The notes: generated by a model not told the origin, from the letters alone. Shown: positions 16,684 to 30,215, counted from the first letter of the stretch. The stretch is DNA of 64,000 nt from Coriolopsis trogii (GCA_020543525.1 JAHYIO010000003.1:2418001-2482000); one strand, 5' to 3'. Made by a program: numbers and translations.

Positions 16684-19600
16684 GGGCGATATCGCCCACG
16701 ACGTCCCTCATCAGTACGTGAATTCATGCCTGACGTTCGGGCGTCCGGCTCAAGTCGCGTAAGTACCAGTCTTCCCGAAGGTATATCATATCTCGCTCCA
16801 TGCATTCCATCTGTCCGTGTCTACCACACTGTGCCTTCTTGCTTTCCCGTCTGTTGTGATCCTGTCGTTGTGAACTGTCTCGCCCATTGTACTATAGCCG
16901 GATCGTTCCCTCGGTCGCGCGCGCGCTCGTAGAGTCCTGGATGTTGTCTCTGTGCCCTCCCACCTGTGTATATCTGAACTTGTGCTGATACGATGTCTGA
17001 CCTCGACTGTGGATGTGGATTCCCCAAACATGTATGCTGACTTGCGATCATATATCTATTTGTTTCGGCGAGCGTAGGACGCGTGTGTACATGCAATGGT
17101 TGGCACTCTCATTAGCTCGATCGCTGATGACGCGGCGGACAGTGTGCGGGCCACGTCGGGACGTGTGCGGGGTAGAACAAGGCAACACGTTTCTGGAAAC
17201 TGTGACCGGCGCATCCATAATGAATATTCGACTCCGCGCGTGTTGAGGCCATTGTGCGAGAAAGCGGGGAAATGACTCCGTCAACAGCCGGGCCACATCA
17301 CGACCGCGGACCCGGGCGACTCCGCGACGAGGAGCCTCTGGGCCACGCTGAGCCGGCGGGATTGATCGGGGGCAGACGGGGTCACACCCACACGAGTCCA
17401 TAATTGTTCGCATGTGTCCGAAACGACCGTGCTCCGATTGTGCTCTGGGGGTCTGCAGCTCCGCCGGAGAGGCCGCTGGGAGGACCGATATGCTGTTTTA
17501 TGCGCGAGGTGGACGGCGCCACGACTGCCCCACTGTTCGGCTGAGAGCGAGGAGGACGCTGGGTGACTGACGTGCAGTATGAGGGCTTCGACGCCTTGGA
17601 AGGGATGTTCGTGCGTAGGCCCCCCCTCCCCCCTCTTGCGCCGCGACCGTGCTCGATGGTCGACGCTCTCGGCGTGGAGGCGATCATGAGGTCGTGGAGG
17701 GGACGCGTTCTGCGGCCTTCCCCGCGTTCGCTGCGTTCTCACACGAAGTCCGGGCGGGCGCATGACACGATCTTCGGAAAGCCAATCGCCGCCTGGAGGG
17801 CACGAGAGCCTGCGAGAGCATGGGCTGGGAGGAGGTGGGGACAGGGGCGAGTGCGTGTCGCGTCAGTCGCGGCTCCTGTCCCCTCCGGCTCCTCTGGGGT
17901 TCGAATACGAACAAGTGGCCGAGAAGACGTGACTGGAGCGTACGGGCGAGTGTCGGATCGAGACAAGTCGCCAGCGTCACCAGGCCTTGCGGAGGTCGTG
18001 AACGGCGAGAGGGCCGGCCGCGCGTCGAAGATCATGAGGGTCCCTGCGGATCTGCGAGGTGAGTCGAGCTGTACGAGCCAGTTACCACACAACGTCTATC
18101 GACCACACCAGGGGGTGGTCGCCGATGTGGGGCTTCGCGGACGCTGTTCCGAGCTGCCGTCACGTCGGTCGGCTCATGTTCGCGCATCCTGAAGGCCTGA
18201 CAGCGGGCGGTGCGTGTGGCCGCTGTTGCCCATCCACGGTCGGAGCCTCTTCTTGCCTCTTCTCGTCCGTTCTCGACACTCTCGAACCCCTGCGCTGAGG
18301 CGGCTGACGACGCCCATTCCCGATCGCGCCGATAGGCAGGGTGAATGCCGGCGACAAGGCACGTAACCACGTCCCGCGTTCTGTCCGACATGAAACTATC
18401 CGCTCTCCTTCCCGCCTTCTCGATGCTTGTCCCCATCCGCTCAGCATCCATCGGGTGGCTGGCCGTGCAGATATCGGGCGTACGTAACCACGCCGGGACT
18501 GGTCGCACCCAGTCGTTCCTGTGGGGTACACATCAGAATGGACGTCGACGGTCAAGGACGCCACGAAGGAGACGCGTTCTCACACCAACGATGGCACATC
18601 TGCCGGACAAGGCCGCGCATGCGAAGCAACGTGAACCGTATGACGCACGCAAAGAATAGCGCAGCGCTTCACATGGGCCCAGTGACATAGTGAGGACCCC
18701 CTCTGAGCAGCGAGGAAGTGCGAGCCGTGTGCGCGTGTTGCGCATATACGAGACCTCAAGTCTGTCTTCGATCACATTCCTGCCGTATTCTCCGCACACT
18801 GTCGACTGCCAGGCGGCGGGAAGCTGGCGTGACCGCGTCGGTGTATGGTCCGCGGGAGGCGGTCAGACCACACACACGCAAGGTGGTCCCATAATATGTA
18901 TTCCTTTGCATTTTCACAGGAGGGCGTTCTATCAGTCGTTCACGTCGTAATGCAGGGACGCAACAGCATGCGAATGTCCTGGGTGGGAGTCGGACGTCAG
19001 TGAACGCGAACAATGAGTGAATCGGGCAGTCCTCACCGTTGGCTCAGAATGGGATCTTGATCACAAGTGCCTCCAGTGAAGCTTTGTGCCTGGATATGAC
19101 GACCAAGGTTTCACTGCATTCGCGTCCATGAAGCCACAACGTACGTTGGATGGAGGACGTGGTGAGGCCTTGCATCGATGGTCCTGTACAGTCAGTCTGA
19201 TTGCCGTCTGCAGGGTGAGTACCAGCACGAGGAAACGAAGTCGGGCTGCTTCTCGACCATGCACGGCTGGGAGGCATGAAGCCGTAGGCTGCACGCTGTC
19301 GTCGGTCGGCTTCCCCATCAATGGGGTACCGAGGAGCAGTCTTCGGTTCGCGCGGATATATCGCAAGAAGGCGAAGAGATGATGCGTGTGGCATGTTCGT
19401 TACCTGAACAATGCCCAACAGGAGAGTACGTACCCATCACGCAACCCCTCCCCCACTTCTAGCGACCGCTGTGTGCCCGTCGGAGTAGAGTCTTCTCTTG
19501 TCTCCGACTGTGGGCAATGCTTGCGCGGTCGACGCGGATGGGGGAGAACTCGAAGCATTGGCGCGTTTCAACCACATCGGGATGATGCTACGGCTGCTGG

Positions 19601-20796
19601 CGGCGAAGGCGTGAAGTGGTGGGCATGCTCTGTCCTTTGTGGAGCGATGTCCCTGGTCGAAACATACGAGATGCTTCGCGCGGAAGAGGAGGGAGTCTGT
19701 TCACGATAGCCGCAGATTTGTACCGGAGCAGCGGTGGTGGTCTTCTTCCAAGAGCCCGCCGCGGGAGTCGCGCTTCACTGAAAAGGGCAGGCATCTTGCC
19801 AGTCTCAGCATCGCACGCGTCGCTGGCCATCGAACGGCTTCCGCGACTATCTACCCCGCTCTCCTCTCCGCTCTTACAATGCGCCGTTTGGAGCGGATAC
19901 AAGTCTATGGCAGAGCCAATGCTTGACTTGGTTGACGCTCTACACACGTTCCGCAACCCTGACCACCGTCATCGGTAACTTCCACCAACTTCTACCTTGC
20001 AAGCTTAGACATACCCAGTAGCAATTCAGCCAGTTTCGGACGGCATAGTAAAGCTAGCCCGCTGGACCTTGTCATTGAGTAGTGAGTGCCAGGTGGCTCC
20101 CACAAAGTGAGATAAAGTTCACACTGTAGCTCTACCATCTCACCCTGGCGATAGCTTGTCCGATTAGCACCGGACGGCAGGAGGTCGCCATGCAATCTGT
20201 ACCGCGTACGGAAATAGACACTGGTCAGGAGCAGACTGAGTCCGCCTATGTGTCAAACTCAAGGTTGTCGAGAGGGGCCGGGGGAACGTGTCTTGTAAGG
20301 TTGAGTTGAGTGACCATGTTCGTTCCTGTCTCCTGCGAATCCTTCGTCTTGTCGGCAAGGGCAACCATACTCTGTGTGGTAACTAGTGTCTCACACCAAT
20401 CGTGAGTATGCACATTCGTTGCTTTCGTTAAACCATACCGTTCAGTAGGCTCTTCATCGCCGCGCCGGTCGACGTCGCCCACTCGTGTTCAACTTCGGCT
20501 ACATGGACACGTGATACGCTCGGTTGTCTGCTTGAAGCTTGAAGCTTCTGTGCTTCTGACCACTCGCAACGACGGTGGCCGCACAGGCGAATGACCACAA
20601 GAGAATGTCTACACTGCACGACGGTGGAGGGTGAACGTTGAACTGTAACAAGCGCACAGATGAGCGCTCTCGACCAGTCGCGACACATGACTGGAGGAGA
20701 GCTGAGGGCGAGGGATGATATCATCTCATCCTCCTCGCATTGCTCCCACTCTCATCGTCGTCTCTGGCCGGTGAGTCGACGGGAACATCCAGACCG
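16684..20796. other. Gene-poor stretch, no supported gene
   Basis: About 4.1 kb on both strands with no recognisable domain, no convincing exon chain and no transposon protein. Open frames of 60-210 codons occur (for example 17563-18192 plus and 18032-18508 minus), but they overlap each other on both strands, are rich in Arg and Ser as expected of random GC-rich DNA, and match nothing I know. The region may hold a long 3' untranslated region, a noncoding RNA, the upstream region of the ArAE_2 gene or relic sequence. A CA-rich run lies near 18871-18882. Confidence 0.5.
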
Positions 20797-23700
20797 ATGA
20801 GCGACGATGGGCCTCAGAAAGGCAGGTCATCTCACATCCTACCCTTCCTCCTCTCAACCGTCCGCCAACTTCTCGTCAGGCGCTCACTCGCGAGATTCCT
20901 CTCCACCTTCCTATGTTCGCTCATTGTAGTCATCCGTCCCTTCTCTCGACTCGGCGGCCCATATGCATTCCTAGTTCTCGCCCTCAAAGAGCTCGTCTTC
21001 TCTGTCCAAGACAACCTCGCACAACAGCTAGAGCTGACATGCCTCAACATCCTCGGTGCTCTCCTTGGCATCGGTCTTTCCACTCTTGCCAAGTACATTG
21101 CATCGCTTGCTGGTCGTGACTCTCCAGGCGCTCGCGCAACTTGTGCCATCTTCCTCATCCTCATCAGCTTCATTGGTAGAGCATTCTCATTTTATTCTCA
21201 CTTGCTGTTTGCTGAGCTTTCTCTTCGTAGCGGGCATCGCGAAGAGCAGGCTCGTCCGCCTTCAGCTCTCGACCCGCATATCCTGTTTCATCTCCATATG
21301 GCTTCTCACCACTAACATTGGCGTTCCCGACGTGAGTTGCAATCCATCCACCTGTCCATCCACTGACACAGCATTTCCAGCGCGTCCTTTCCGACTCTGG
21401 TAACTTCCTATGGATAACCCTCTGCGCCGCTATAATATCTCTTTTCTCACTACTCGCCATGATGACCCTCTTCCGTGGTTCGTCCACCAGTTTTGAGAAA
21501 GAGACCGCTGCCACCTTCGGTGTCCTTCAGGAATGCTTGTCTTCCAGTCTATACCGCATCGGTGCACGGGAGACGCAAATGGACGCGTCTCATTATCGCC
21601 AGCTCCACCAGAGGCTGCTCCAGATGTCCATCAAGCTCAACGAGTCCTATTCTCAGGCCGCGTTCGAGATACGGATCGGACGCCTCAGCCGTACGTTGTT
21701 CGATGGATACCAATCTTCAGCTTACTGAAAGAAACGCATAGTACAGTCCATTCACCCCTTCGTGGGCTTTGTTGAATACTTGCGGCGAGAGCTTGCGTGG
21801 GGCATGTCCCCGGTCAAGCCTATGCGCACTTATCCTGGCACTCCTCGGTCACCTCCTGCCACAACTACTCAGTCGCCCCTTGGAACTCCCCGCTTCCCAC
21901 GCAGTCCCACCCCGAGCATCCACGAATATTTCTCTCGCGCGGACCACGAGCTCGCTTTCGTATCCATTATCGAACCACCCGCCCTCGACTTAGCCAACAA
22001 GATCCTGGACGCGATGAAGACAGTCCAGAATCTCATCACTGTGACTTTCCACGAACGTTCTGCGGGAGAGACCTCGGAAGCTGCACAGTCGATATCTGGC
22101 TCTCAAAAAGCGGCGGTGCACGTCTCCGAGAGGAACCTGATTACCGCGCGAGATAGCATGCGCGAAGTGCTCCGACACGTATTCGATCAAGTAGACATGC
22201 ATCAGCGGGCGGAGGGAAAGCAAGCGCACCTCCCAAAGGAGATCTTCGACTGCAGCCTTGCTGCTATCGCCTTGCTCCAGGTAGGCTCACGCGTGTCCCG
22301 TATTGCTTCGCCTGGAATACGAATTCCCTAATATGCGTGCCTTCTCAGATGGCGCAGGAGATGGGCAAGGCCTTGCAAGTCGCTCGCCAGGTGGCGACCC
22401 TGTACGAGGAGTCCAGCAGGCGCCTCTGGTACCCCCACATCTCCCTCCAATGGCTCGGCGTCCCCCCTGGGCCCTCCATCTCCGACGACAACGGTGATCT
22501 GGTCTTTGCTTCTGGCGGGACGATCGACGGCGGTATGACGACAGACGTGGGCGCGGACGAACGGCTGACGGTGATGGAGGCACGCCAGGGGCTCGCAGAG
22601 CGCGCGTACACGTTCACGCTCTCCAAGGGTCGTCCGGTCCCCGCCGGTGGCCTCGCGTCGCGCTACTATAAGGTGTACGCTGCTGGGTCGGCGAGCAGGA
22701 TGTCTCTGAAACTGAGCACGGCGAAGGTGTGGTCGTGGCAGTACTGGAAGAGCTGCATCGGCGCGCTGTGGTCGAGCGAGCGGATCATGCGCGGGCGAGT
22801 GTGGTTGTCCAAGGTGTACCGCGCGCTGCAGCACTCGAGTCATTGGAGACACGGGCTCAAGAACGCATTGGGCGTGGCTGTGTTGACGTTCCCTGCGTTC
22901 CTCCCGGAATCCTCGAGTGGTTGGTCAAGTTGCGGCCTTCTCTGTCGGTCACTGATCCTTCTACGCAGGTCGGCATTGGTTCCAGGAATGGAGGGGACAA
23001 TGGATGACCATCAGGTTGGTGTTCCGCAGTCTTTGCGAGTCATCACACCTCTCATTGTTCGGCAGCTATCTCTGGGTCCTGGAAACCAACACAGGCGCGA
23101 CATGGAGGACTGGGTACTTGCGTTTGGTAAGTAGAACCCGTGTCGTCAGTAGTCGCGATGAGAGCCTCCGTGCTTACATGGCACACAGTTTGGAACTTTG
23201 TTGGGAGCTGTCTACGCTTATGTTGTACGTGTGATCTTCGTGCAAAGGAAGGTGGCGCAAACTCACGCTTTCGCCGATAGGCCGGGATTATAACAAAAAC
23301 TAACCCCTATGGGATTGTGGCCTTCGTCACCGGAAGTGTATCTCTATGACACCTTCACGTCACGAACTAACGCGATAATACATCCAGGCGTTTGACGTAC
23401 CGATCACCTGGATCATTCTGAAGACGTCTGTTACGCCCTTGGCCGTCCCTGCGTGAGCAGCACCCTGATCTAGAACATGTCTTTCAGCGCTCAGCTCACT
23501 CTATGCGCCCAGATCCGTCACTCTTCCCCCCATTCTCTTCTCACAATATATCAGCCCTGACCCCACGACTTCTGTACTCAGTGGGTTACAGAGATAACGT
23601 TGCCGCATCGTATATACTGACGTGGTACAACAGAACTTGCCATCGTGCGAGCGGTCATGATCGCTGCAGGTATCGTAGCAGCATTGGTCGTCAATAGCGT

Positions 23701-24677
23701 CCTATTCCCGAGGCACTGCAGGGTACGTGTTCGAGACTCTGTCAAAGATATAGTCCGACTGACTGTCACGGAACAAACAAGGTTCTCTTCCTTTCTGACA
23801 CTAGCCGGACGTTAGGGCTACTCAGTAGCTTATACCTCACCCTGAGCCAGTGAGTGACAGCGGAGCAAGCGACCGTGTGTCCGAAGACTAAACGTCATCT
23901 CAATCCAGTGATATGTTCCGGGTCCACCGGACCCGCATGCACGAAGAGCGGAGGAAGACACTGAAGTTGGAACTCCAGATCCGGAGTGCCCTATCCCGCC
24001 TATCGGCACTGCTGAAGACCATGGATAACGAGCTGAGCCTTCTTCCGGTGAGAGGCACCGACCGGTGATATGTTTGTGTTCTTCCGCTGACATACGCTCC
24101 TTCGCAGAAACCGCTCCGCCATTATCGCGACATCGTCATCACGCTGCAAAAACTGCTGGATCTCATGACAGGCCTGCGGAAAATCAGGGAGAACATCCCG
24201 CGGAGAGAGACGGTGGCCAACGTCTTCAAAGAGAGACGGGAATTCGTACGTGACCGCTCGACGCGATCTGTCGCGCTCCCCCCACTCACGCACTCGGTCC
24301 TTACGGGCGCATAGATGTCTTGCGTCTGCATCACGCTGTACGCATGCCAAAACGCGTTCAGGGCCCGCGAACCGCTGCCACAGTTCCTCCCGTCAGCGCG
24401 CCACGCATTCGCGAATCTGGAGACACACGTGCAAGACTGCATTCGCAGAGCGCGAGAGGAGGAGCCACACGCGTTGGGCCTCTCGCTCGTGTACGCGTTC
24501 GCGGAGCAGGAGGTGTTACAAAACCTCGTCGACGCTCTCGAGGAGCTATTGAAGCAGACGGGGCGGCTGTTCGGGACGACGGCGTGGTTGACGCATGAGT
24601 CGCACTTCTCGAGGACGAGCACCATGGAGGAAGGCGGCGACCATGGGTGGTACAGTACTTTCAAGCTTGAGGAGTAA
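20797..24677 (+). CDS. ArAE_2 / Bre4-like multi-pass membrane protein
   Basis: Large fungal membrane protein of the putative ER transporter / aromatic acid exporter-like class (ArAE_2_N plus DUF2421), whose yeast relative Bre4 affects brefeldin A sensitivity. The N-terminal half has hydrophobic segments around FSRLGGPYAFLVLALKELVF, the Leu/Ile-rich stretch just after it, and CAIFLILISFI. A long cytosolic segment follows (FVGFVEYLRRELAWGM, then helical KILDAMKTVQNLITVTFHER). A second membrane block comes after 22850, and a helical C-terminus ends HGWYSTFKLEE. At least ten introns are visible, and the exons between 23000 and 23850 are short and only approximately placed. A Met at 20740 is in frame upstream; I prefer 20797 (MSDDGPQKGR). 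It converges with RecQ. The substrate is unknown. Confidence 0.82.
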
Positions 24678-24996
24678 TCTACACCGTGCAACGCTATAGC
24701 GGCACTCTAATTCATCGATAACCTACATGTTGTATAGCACTTGCATCGTTTCCACCCGCTCTTGCCTTGTTTTGCATGCGTCGTTATACATATCATCATT
24801 TTCGAGCATGGCTTCCAAGAAACTAGTCTGTGCATAGGCGTAGGCGGACGCCACAATATCTACATGAACATACAGATAGGTAACTACAAGCATGTACTTA
24901 TAAGCTGGCATGCAATACAGCAATGGTCAAGATAGGGGATTAGGGAGTGCACCTAGCGTAGTTTGGGTATCATAGAACGGCCAGCGGCAAAGGGGG
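24678..24996. other. Convergent intergenic region
   Basis: Tail-to-tail gap between the ArAE_2 and RecQ genes, AT-richer than its surroundings and likely both 3' untranslated regions. No gene is seen. Confidence 0.5.
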
Positions 24997-27900
24997 TCAA
25001 CCCCGTCGCATATGGTACTTGGTACACACACTCAAGAACTGCTTCTGCCAGACGCCCAAATTGTCCATCTCGAAGTCGACCATCTCGAAAGCCTGTCGAA
25101 GGGCTTGAATGTCTAGCAGATGCTTAGTTAGAGACGGAGCATTCATGGACGTGACCGGACGGCGACTGACCGTTGGGCATCATAGCAGCAAGCGTGCCGA
25201 TAACCTCCTCGTTCAATATCTCAGCCAGGTCGTAGTTGTCGGTTCGGATCTGCCGTCACACACTGTCAGTTACTAGTCTGGAACTCACAGAAGGGAACGG
25301 ACAGGACCGCACATGTTCTCGGAGGTGCTCCAATTCGTTTTTGCACTTCATGACGACATCTCCATAGTCCTCAATGTCCGCCTTCTCCACGATCGTGACC
25401 CTTGGCGCAGCCGGTACAGGTGGGTCGACCTCTTCGATGTCCGAGTCCATCCCTGCGAGGAGGGACTGTGACGCGGATGGCATCGTGCGCGTGCCCATGC
25501 GGCGGGGTGCGAGAACCGGGCTCGAAATCTCCTCGATGTCATCAAAGTCGGGATCTTCGATGGGATCATCTCGGTAGAGACTGAGCTTCTCCTCGTTGTC
25601 CTCCTCGAGTGGGGGAACGGCCCTACCCCTGCGAGCGCGGGACGGGCCGGCAGTAGAAGGCCCAGCAGAAGGTGAATCAACGCCTCCAAGAGCTGGCGCT
25701 GCTGCTTTGCTCCGTGGTTTGCGCTGGCGGCTGGTGACCTTGTTGGAGTCTGATGACCCAGAGGGAGTGCGCAACTCGATGTTGAGCTTCAGCTTGCCGG
25801 AGCGTAGGTGTCCGGCCTTGCTGCCAGCCTGACGAAACGCGTACGTCAGTGATCTAGCAAGAGTGTCAAGGCAGGTATACGGACAACAAGGTACGTCGTG
25901 CTGTATTCTCCGGTTTGAACCGTCTGGGTCGTAAAGATGCCTTCGATCAGCATCTCGTCCACTAGGCGTTCGACGACGTTCTGCGAAAGACTCTTGCACG
26001 GGCCGTAGCACGGATCCTTGTCCATCTTCTTCTCGATGAAGGCCTTAGCCTTACTGCCCCTCAATGCGCCCACGAGCATATTCCTCGTCAGGTGTAACCC
26101 GCTGCGCGTCAAGTTTTCTAAGAGTCGGAGAGCGTTTATCGCGTCTGCCGTGTAGTCGACGGACGTCGTCGGATTCTTGTTGCGGCAGTTGTTGCACAGG
26201 CCGGCGCAGAGGGCAGGATCGAACTTCTCCTCGAAGAAGGCGAGGACTTGTTCACGGCGGCAGCGCACGTCGTTGGTGCAGTAGCGTACAACATTCCAGA
26301 AGTCTTCTTCCATCCAGCGCTTCTCCTCGTCAGGTTTCTGCTCTTTGCGAATCATATCTATGCGGTTGTACACGTCGCCCTGAGTGTAGTCTGCAATACG
26401 TCAAAGGGAGTACTCCGCGGTGGTAAGCAAGACGTACAAAGAATGCACGTCGCGGGCAAACCATCTCTACCAGCACGTCCTGTCTCTTGGTAATAGCTGG
26501 GGACGGCGTTCGTGAGGTGTGCCTCTATCGTTGATATGTAGAACTTACTTGGCAAGAGTTGCTGGAAGGTTATAGTGGACGACAAAGCGGACTGGGAGGA
26601 AGGTGAGTCAGGGTACGGTCGGATAAGCGGCTGACATACCGTCAGGTTTGTCGATACCCATACCAAAGGCAATCTGCAACCCAAGTCAGGACTAGTGGAT
26701 TGAACTGAGAAGCAAGTAGCATACCGTTGCTACGATGATCTGTACTTCGCCTCTGTACCACTCATCCTGCACGCGCTCCCTGTCTCTTGCATCCATCATG
26801 GCGTGGTAGTGCTTCGCCTTCAAGTCATGAGTCTCGCGCAGTGACTTTGCCACCTCCTCGCAACTGTTTCGGGACAAACAGTACACGATACCCGTCTCAG
26901 ATGAGTGCTCGGCCTTGATGTAAGCCGCGATCTCGGCGATAGCTTCCGTCTTCTTCGACTTCTTGGGGCGGACTTCGTAATAGAGGTTTATGCGGTTGAA
27001 AGACAGCCGGAGACGGACACAGTCCTTCATACACAGGCGAGAAACAATGTCTTGTTCTACCTCGGGGTTAGCTGTTGCGGTGAGTGCGCTTATGGGCACG
27101 TTTGGATACAATTTCCTGATGTCCGTGAGTTGAGTGTACTGTGGTCAAGAGCGTATCAGCAAACAGCAGCAAGTATCGAAGTCTCTGGGACGAACGGAGT
27201 CACGGAACCGCCTGCCCCAGTCAGAGATGCAGTGCGCCTCATCAATGACGAAACGAGAGAGCTGATTATGAGTATAGAGCCATTCCAGGGTTGACCTCAT
27301 CCAGTTACTCATTTGCAGTTGCTCCGGTGTGATATATAGCAAGGAGGGCTTGTTCTTCCCCCGCAGTCGTTGCTTCACATCTTGCTTCTCAGGGTCGCGC
27401 ATGCTACCGCTCAATTGCACGACATTGACTCCGCGCTTCTGCAGTGCTCTTACTTGATCCCCCATGAGCGATACCAACGGGCTGATGACCACTGTCACAC
27501 CGTCCTGGCAGACAGCGGGAATTTGGAACGTTAAGCTCTTGCCACTGCCGGTCGGAAAGAGTACGAAGACGTCACGGCCATCCATCGCGGCGCAGACAGC
27601 TTCAAGCTGCTTCGGACGGAAGTCTTCTAGTCCAAACGTGATCTTGAGAGCTTTCATCACCTTGGGATAATATGCCCGCTGACGGAGCTCTTTGGGGTCC
27701 AACTCGGGAATCGGAGCGGGAGGTGGCGATCGGGGTTGCGTTGCAGGTGGTGTGGCTGGTATCAAGATACTCTCGTCCTCCATAGCATTCGTGAGGTCGA
27801 TGGGATCATCAGCGAAGGACTCCCAGAGTTGATCGTCAGCATCATTCGCTTCGACGACGGTGGATGGACCAGCAACGGGGACAGAAAACCCTGGGTCGCT

Positions 27901-29063
27901 GGGTGGGTGACTATAATCATGAGGAAGCGAAAAGTCGGTCAAGTCCGAGGGCGAATCGTGGCTACCACCAAGAGGGGTGCTGGTGCGAGTTGGTAGGATA
28001 GTGCCGGTAGTGCTAGTAGTGCTAACAACTCTAGCGTTTGCAGATCGCTCCCCGCGTTGGATAGCTCTGAGCTGGGCTCTGCTAGCGTTCTGCCTCCTCT
28101 CGAAGTAGTCGCTGATGTATGATGAGGCACGGAACGAGCGCGACGGGATAGGAAAGCAGCTTACCTCAAGGCGATGAGGAAGTCGAGGTCCCGCGGTTCG
28201 TTGGGATCTGCGCGAGCGGCTCCGATGAGCTTATCACACGCCTCGATGAGGTCCTGAGCTGTGTCACAAGAAGCACGAAGCTCTCTTTCGCTTTTCTGGA
28301 CGAAGAGTGAGCGATGGAAGGAGTATAACATAGAGGCGACGGCGCGCACCGCATGTAGATCGACGTCGGGCGAGAGTGCTTCGAAGGCAGCGCGTAGTGT
28401 GTTGGGGCACGATGTTGTGTCGGACGCGTTGGTCGCGTCAATTGGCACTGACAACACAGGTGCGGGTGCGACTACCTGTACAACAGAACGTGGAGCGTCT
28501 CGAGCACGCCCCTTGCCCTTGCCGCTGGGATCAAATATATTCTCCTTCTCCGTGACATGGGTGGTTTTAGGTCGCTTCGGAGGGAATATTTCCGGGAAGA
28601 GATCATCGGATGACCCAGAAGATAACCGCTTGACGGGAATGCTCGAGGTGGAAGTGTCAAGGATGCTGGATTCGGAAGCGGAGGAAATATTGATGTAAGA
28701 GACGCTGTTGTCGGCGGACGAAGGAGTCTTGAGGGGGGGTGGCTTGACCTTGTTCCAGCCCGGGGTGGAGAATGATGGGAGCTTTCGAGCTTGACAGGGA
28801 TATGGGAAGGAGATAGGGAGGAGTCGAGAGAGAGAGACTTACTCGGATTGGAAGGGGTAGAGGAGGTAGCGGGAATCGACTTTGCCGGCTTGAATTTTGC
28901 CTGACAAAGATGGATGAGCAGGGGCGCATGTCTGAGTTTATAGCAAGAACGAGACCTTGGTCGTGTTTCCATGAGGTGTGGACGGTTTCGATGGGCTAGA
29001 AGAGGATGAATGCAGGGCGTGTTTTCGCTTGAGCTCGTCCAGATTGTTGCGAGGACGCGACAT
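24997..29063 (-). CDS. RecQ-family DNA helicase (Sgs1/BLM class)
   Basis: 3'-5' DNA helicase for recombination and replication-fork repair. The N-terminus (MSRPRNNLDELKRKHALHSS from 29063) is disordered, basic and Ser/Pro-rich, with a helical segment DLIEACDKLIGAARADP. The helicase core has FGLEDFRPKQLEAVCAAMDG, Walker A PTGSGKS, DEAH box IDEAHCISDWG, SALTATANPEVE and motif VI YYQETGRAGRDGLPA. The RQC domain has zinc ligands around CRREQVLAFFEEKFD and CAGLCNNC, then a winged helix (SLSQNVVERLVDEMLIEGIF). An acidic linker leads to a weak HRDC-like tail (CKNELEHLRE, then DIQALRQAFEMVDFEMDNLG). About twelve introns are visible. It is shorter at the N-terminus than Sgs1 or BLM. Confidence 0.9.
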
Positions 29064-29369
29064 GGGGACGCGAGGGGGAGATGGCGGTGGCAAAGGAAGG
29101 GAGGGGACGGTCGAGAAGCAGGTTGGTTTGGAAGAGCAAAGGATGATTGAGGACGGGCAAGCGGGCCTGACCGCGACCGACGCGAGTGGTCAGCCCAGCC
29201 CAAGCCTTGGCCTCTGCGCGACGCGTTCCTGTCGCGAGTCACATGACCGCCTCGCGACTGACTCTCTGCCAGCTTCGAATTCAGGAATGGTGCGTCTCGT
29301 CTCATTGTGGTGTTCATGTACATGTAGGCTAGTCCATACTTTACTCCGCCCCATATCCCCCACTAACAA
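29064..29369. other. Intergenic: RecQ promoter / ISA2 3' flank
   Basis: Both neighbours are on the minus strand. No gene or element is recognised. Confidence 0.45.
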
Positions 29370-30215
29370 TCAGACCTTGAGCTCCCAACTGACACCGCAC
29401 CCGCACCCACTCCCTTTCGACTATCAGATACCCTCAGTACAGGTCTACATCCAGCCCGTCGAATGTTACAACATACCTGGGGATTGTCCACCACTCGGAA
29501 GCTACTCCCGATCAGCTCTGTGGCAAAGTCTACCGTCGACCCTTTGAGTAGGGTCATGGACACGGCATCCACATAGATGTTCGAGGGCTTTATACGAGGA
29601 TGCGAGAAGTGACTGCAACCAAGAACACGTTCAGCAATGAGCAGGGCGTGGCCCCATGGCGGCAAGCGTACTAGTCATCTGGCTCTCGTTTCCGAGCGAG
29701 CTCCATTTTATACTGATATCCATGGCACCCCCCGCTTTCTACCGCGACGCGTAGTGCAGCCTCTGCATTACTTTCCCGCTGTGCAATGGAACGCAATTGC
29801 TAATCGCAGCTTCAGCACTCCGAAAGGGGACAATATATGCAGGACGCACTTCGGCAGCTCTGTCTGTCAACTCCAGTCTTGCTTCCTCCGGGGGCACAAG
29901 CTCCAGTTCGGGATCATCTTCGTCAACCTCTTCCTGTTGTAGTGATGAGGAGGTGGGGTATGTGACAAGCTCTGCATGGTCTGCCTTGACACGTTGAGCT
30001 ACCGCCGCATATCGAGGACTGGAAGTGAGGAACGTCCTCCGGTTTGCGGGGTTATGCCGGGTACACACAGAACGAACAGCCGAAAGTCGGACATTGGAAG
30101 AGGTCAAGGTGACGACGCTCGAATATGACCTGTATATGGGTCTCGGACAACGTACGCAGCGTTCCGGGGCAGCAATGAACTGGCGCAAGAGGGAAGTGGT
30201 GGACTTTGGATGCAT
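29370..30215 (-). CDS. ISA2: Mitochondrial iron-sulfur assembly protein Isa2 (A-type carrier)
   Basis: A-type Fe-S protein needed with Isa1 to make mitochondrial [4Fe-4S] clusters (aconitase, lipoate synthase). The first ATG at 30215 starts a long basic, Ser/Thr-rich presequence (MHPKSTTSLLRQFIAAPERC), then an acidic linker. The domain begins LTDRAAEQLRSIAQRES, with the first cysteine in ESGGCHGYQYKMELA, then VDAVSMTLLKGSTVDFATEL, FRVVDNPQ and the C-terminal Cys pair in SKGSGCGCGVSWELKV. All three conserved cysteines are present. There are three introns: after RAAE, within the Tyr codon after REPDD, and after DNPQ. The family assignment is firm; Isa2 rather than Isa1 is favoured by the long acidic N-terminal region. 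It is divergent from the YCII gene. Confidence 0.92.

Noticed and set aside
17896..17912. tRNA B-box-like GGTTCGAATAC
   Set aside because: The flanking bases do not pair as a T arm and no A box or acceptor stem is found upstream.
17281..18508. Overlapping open frames of 80-210 codons on both strands
   Set aside because: They overlap each other, are rich in Arg/Ser/Pro and show no domain or exon logic; expected in GC-rich non-coding DNA.
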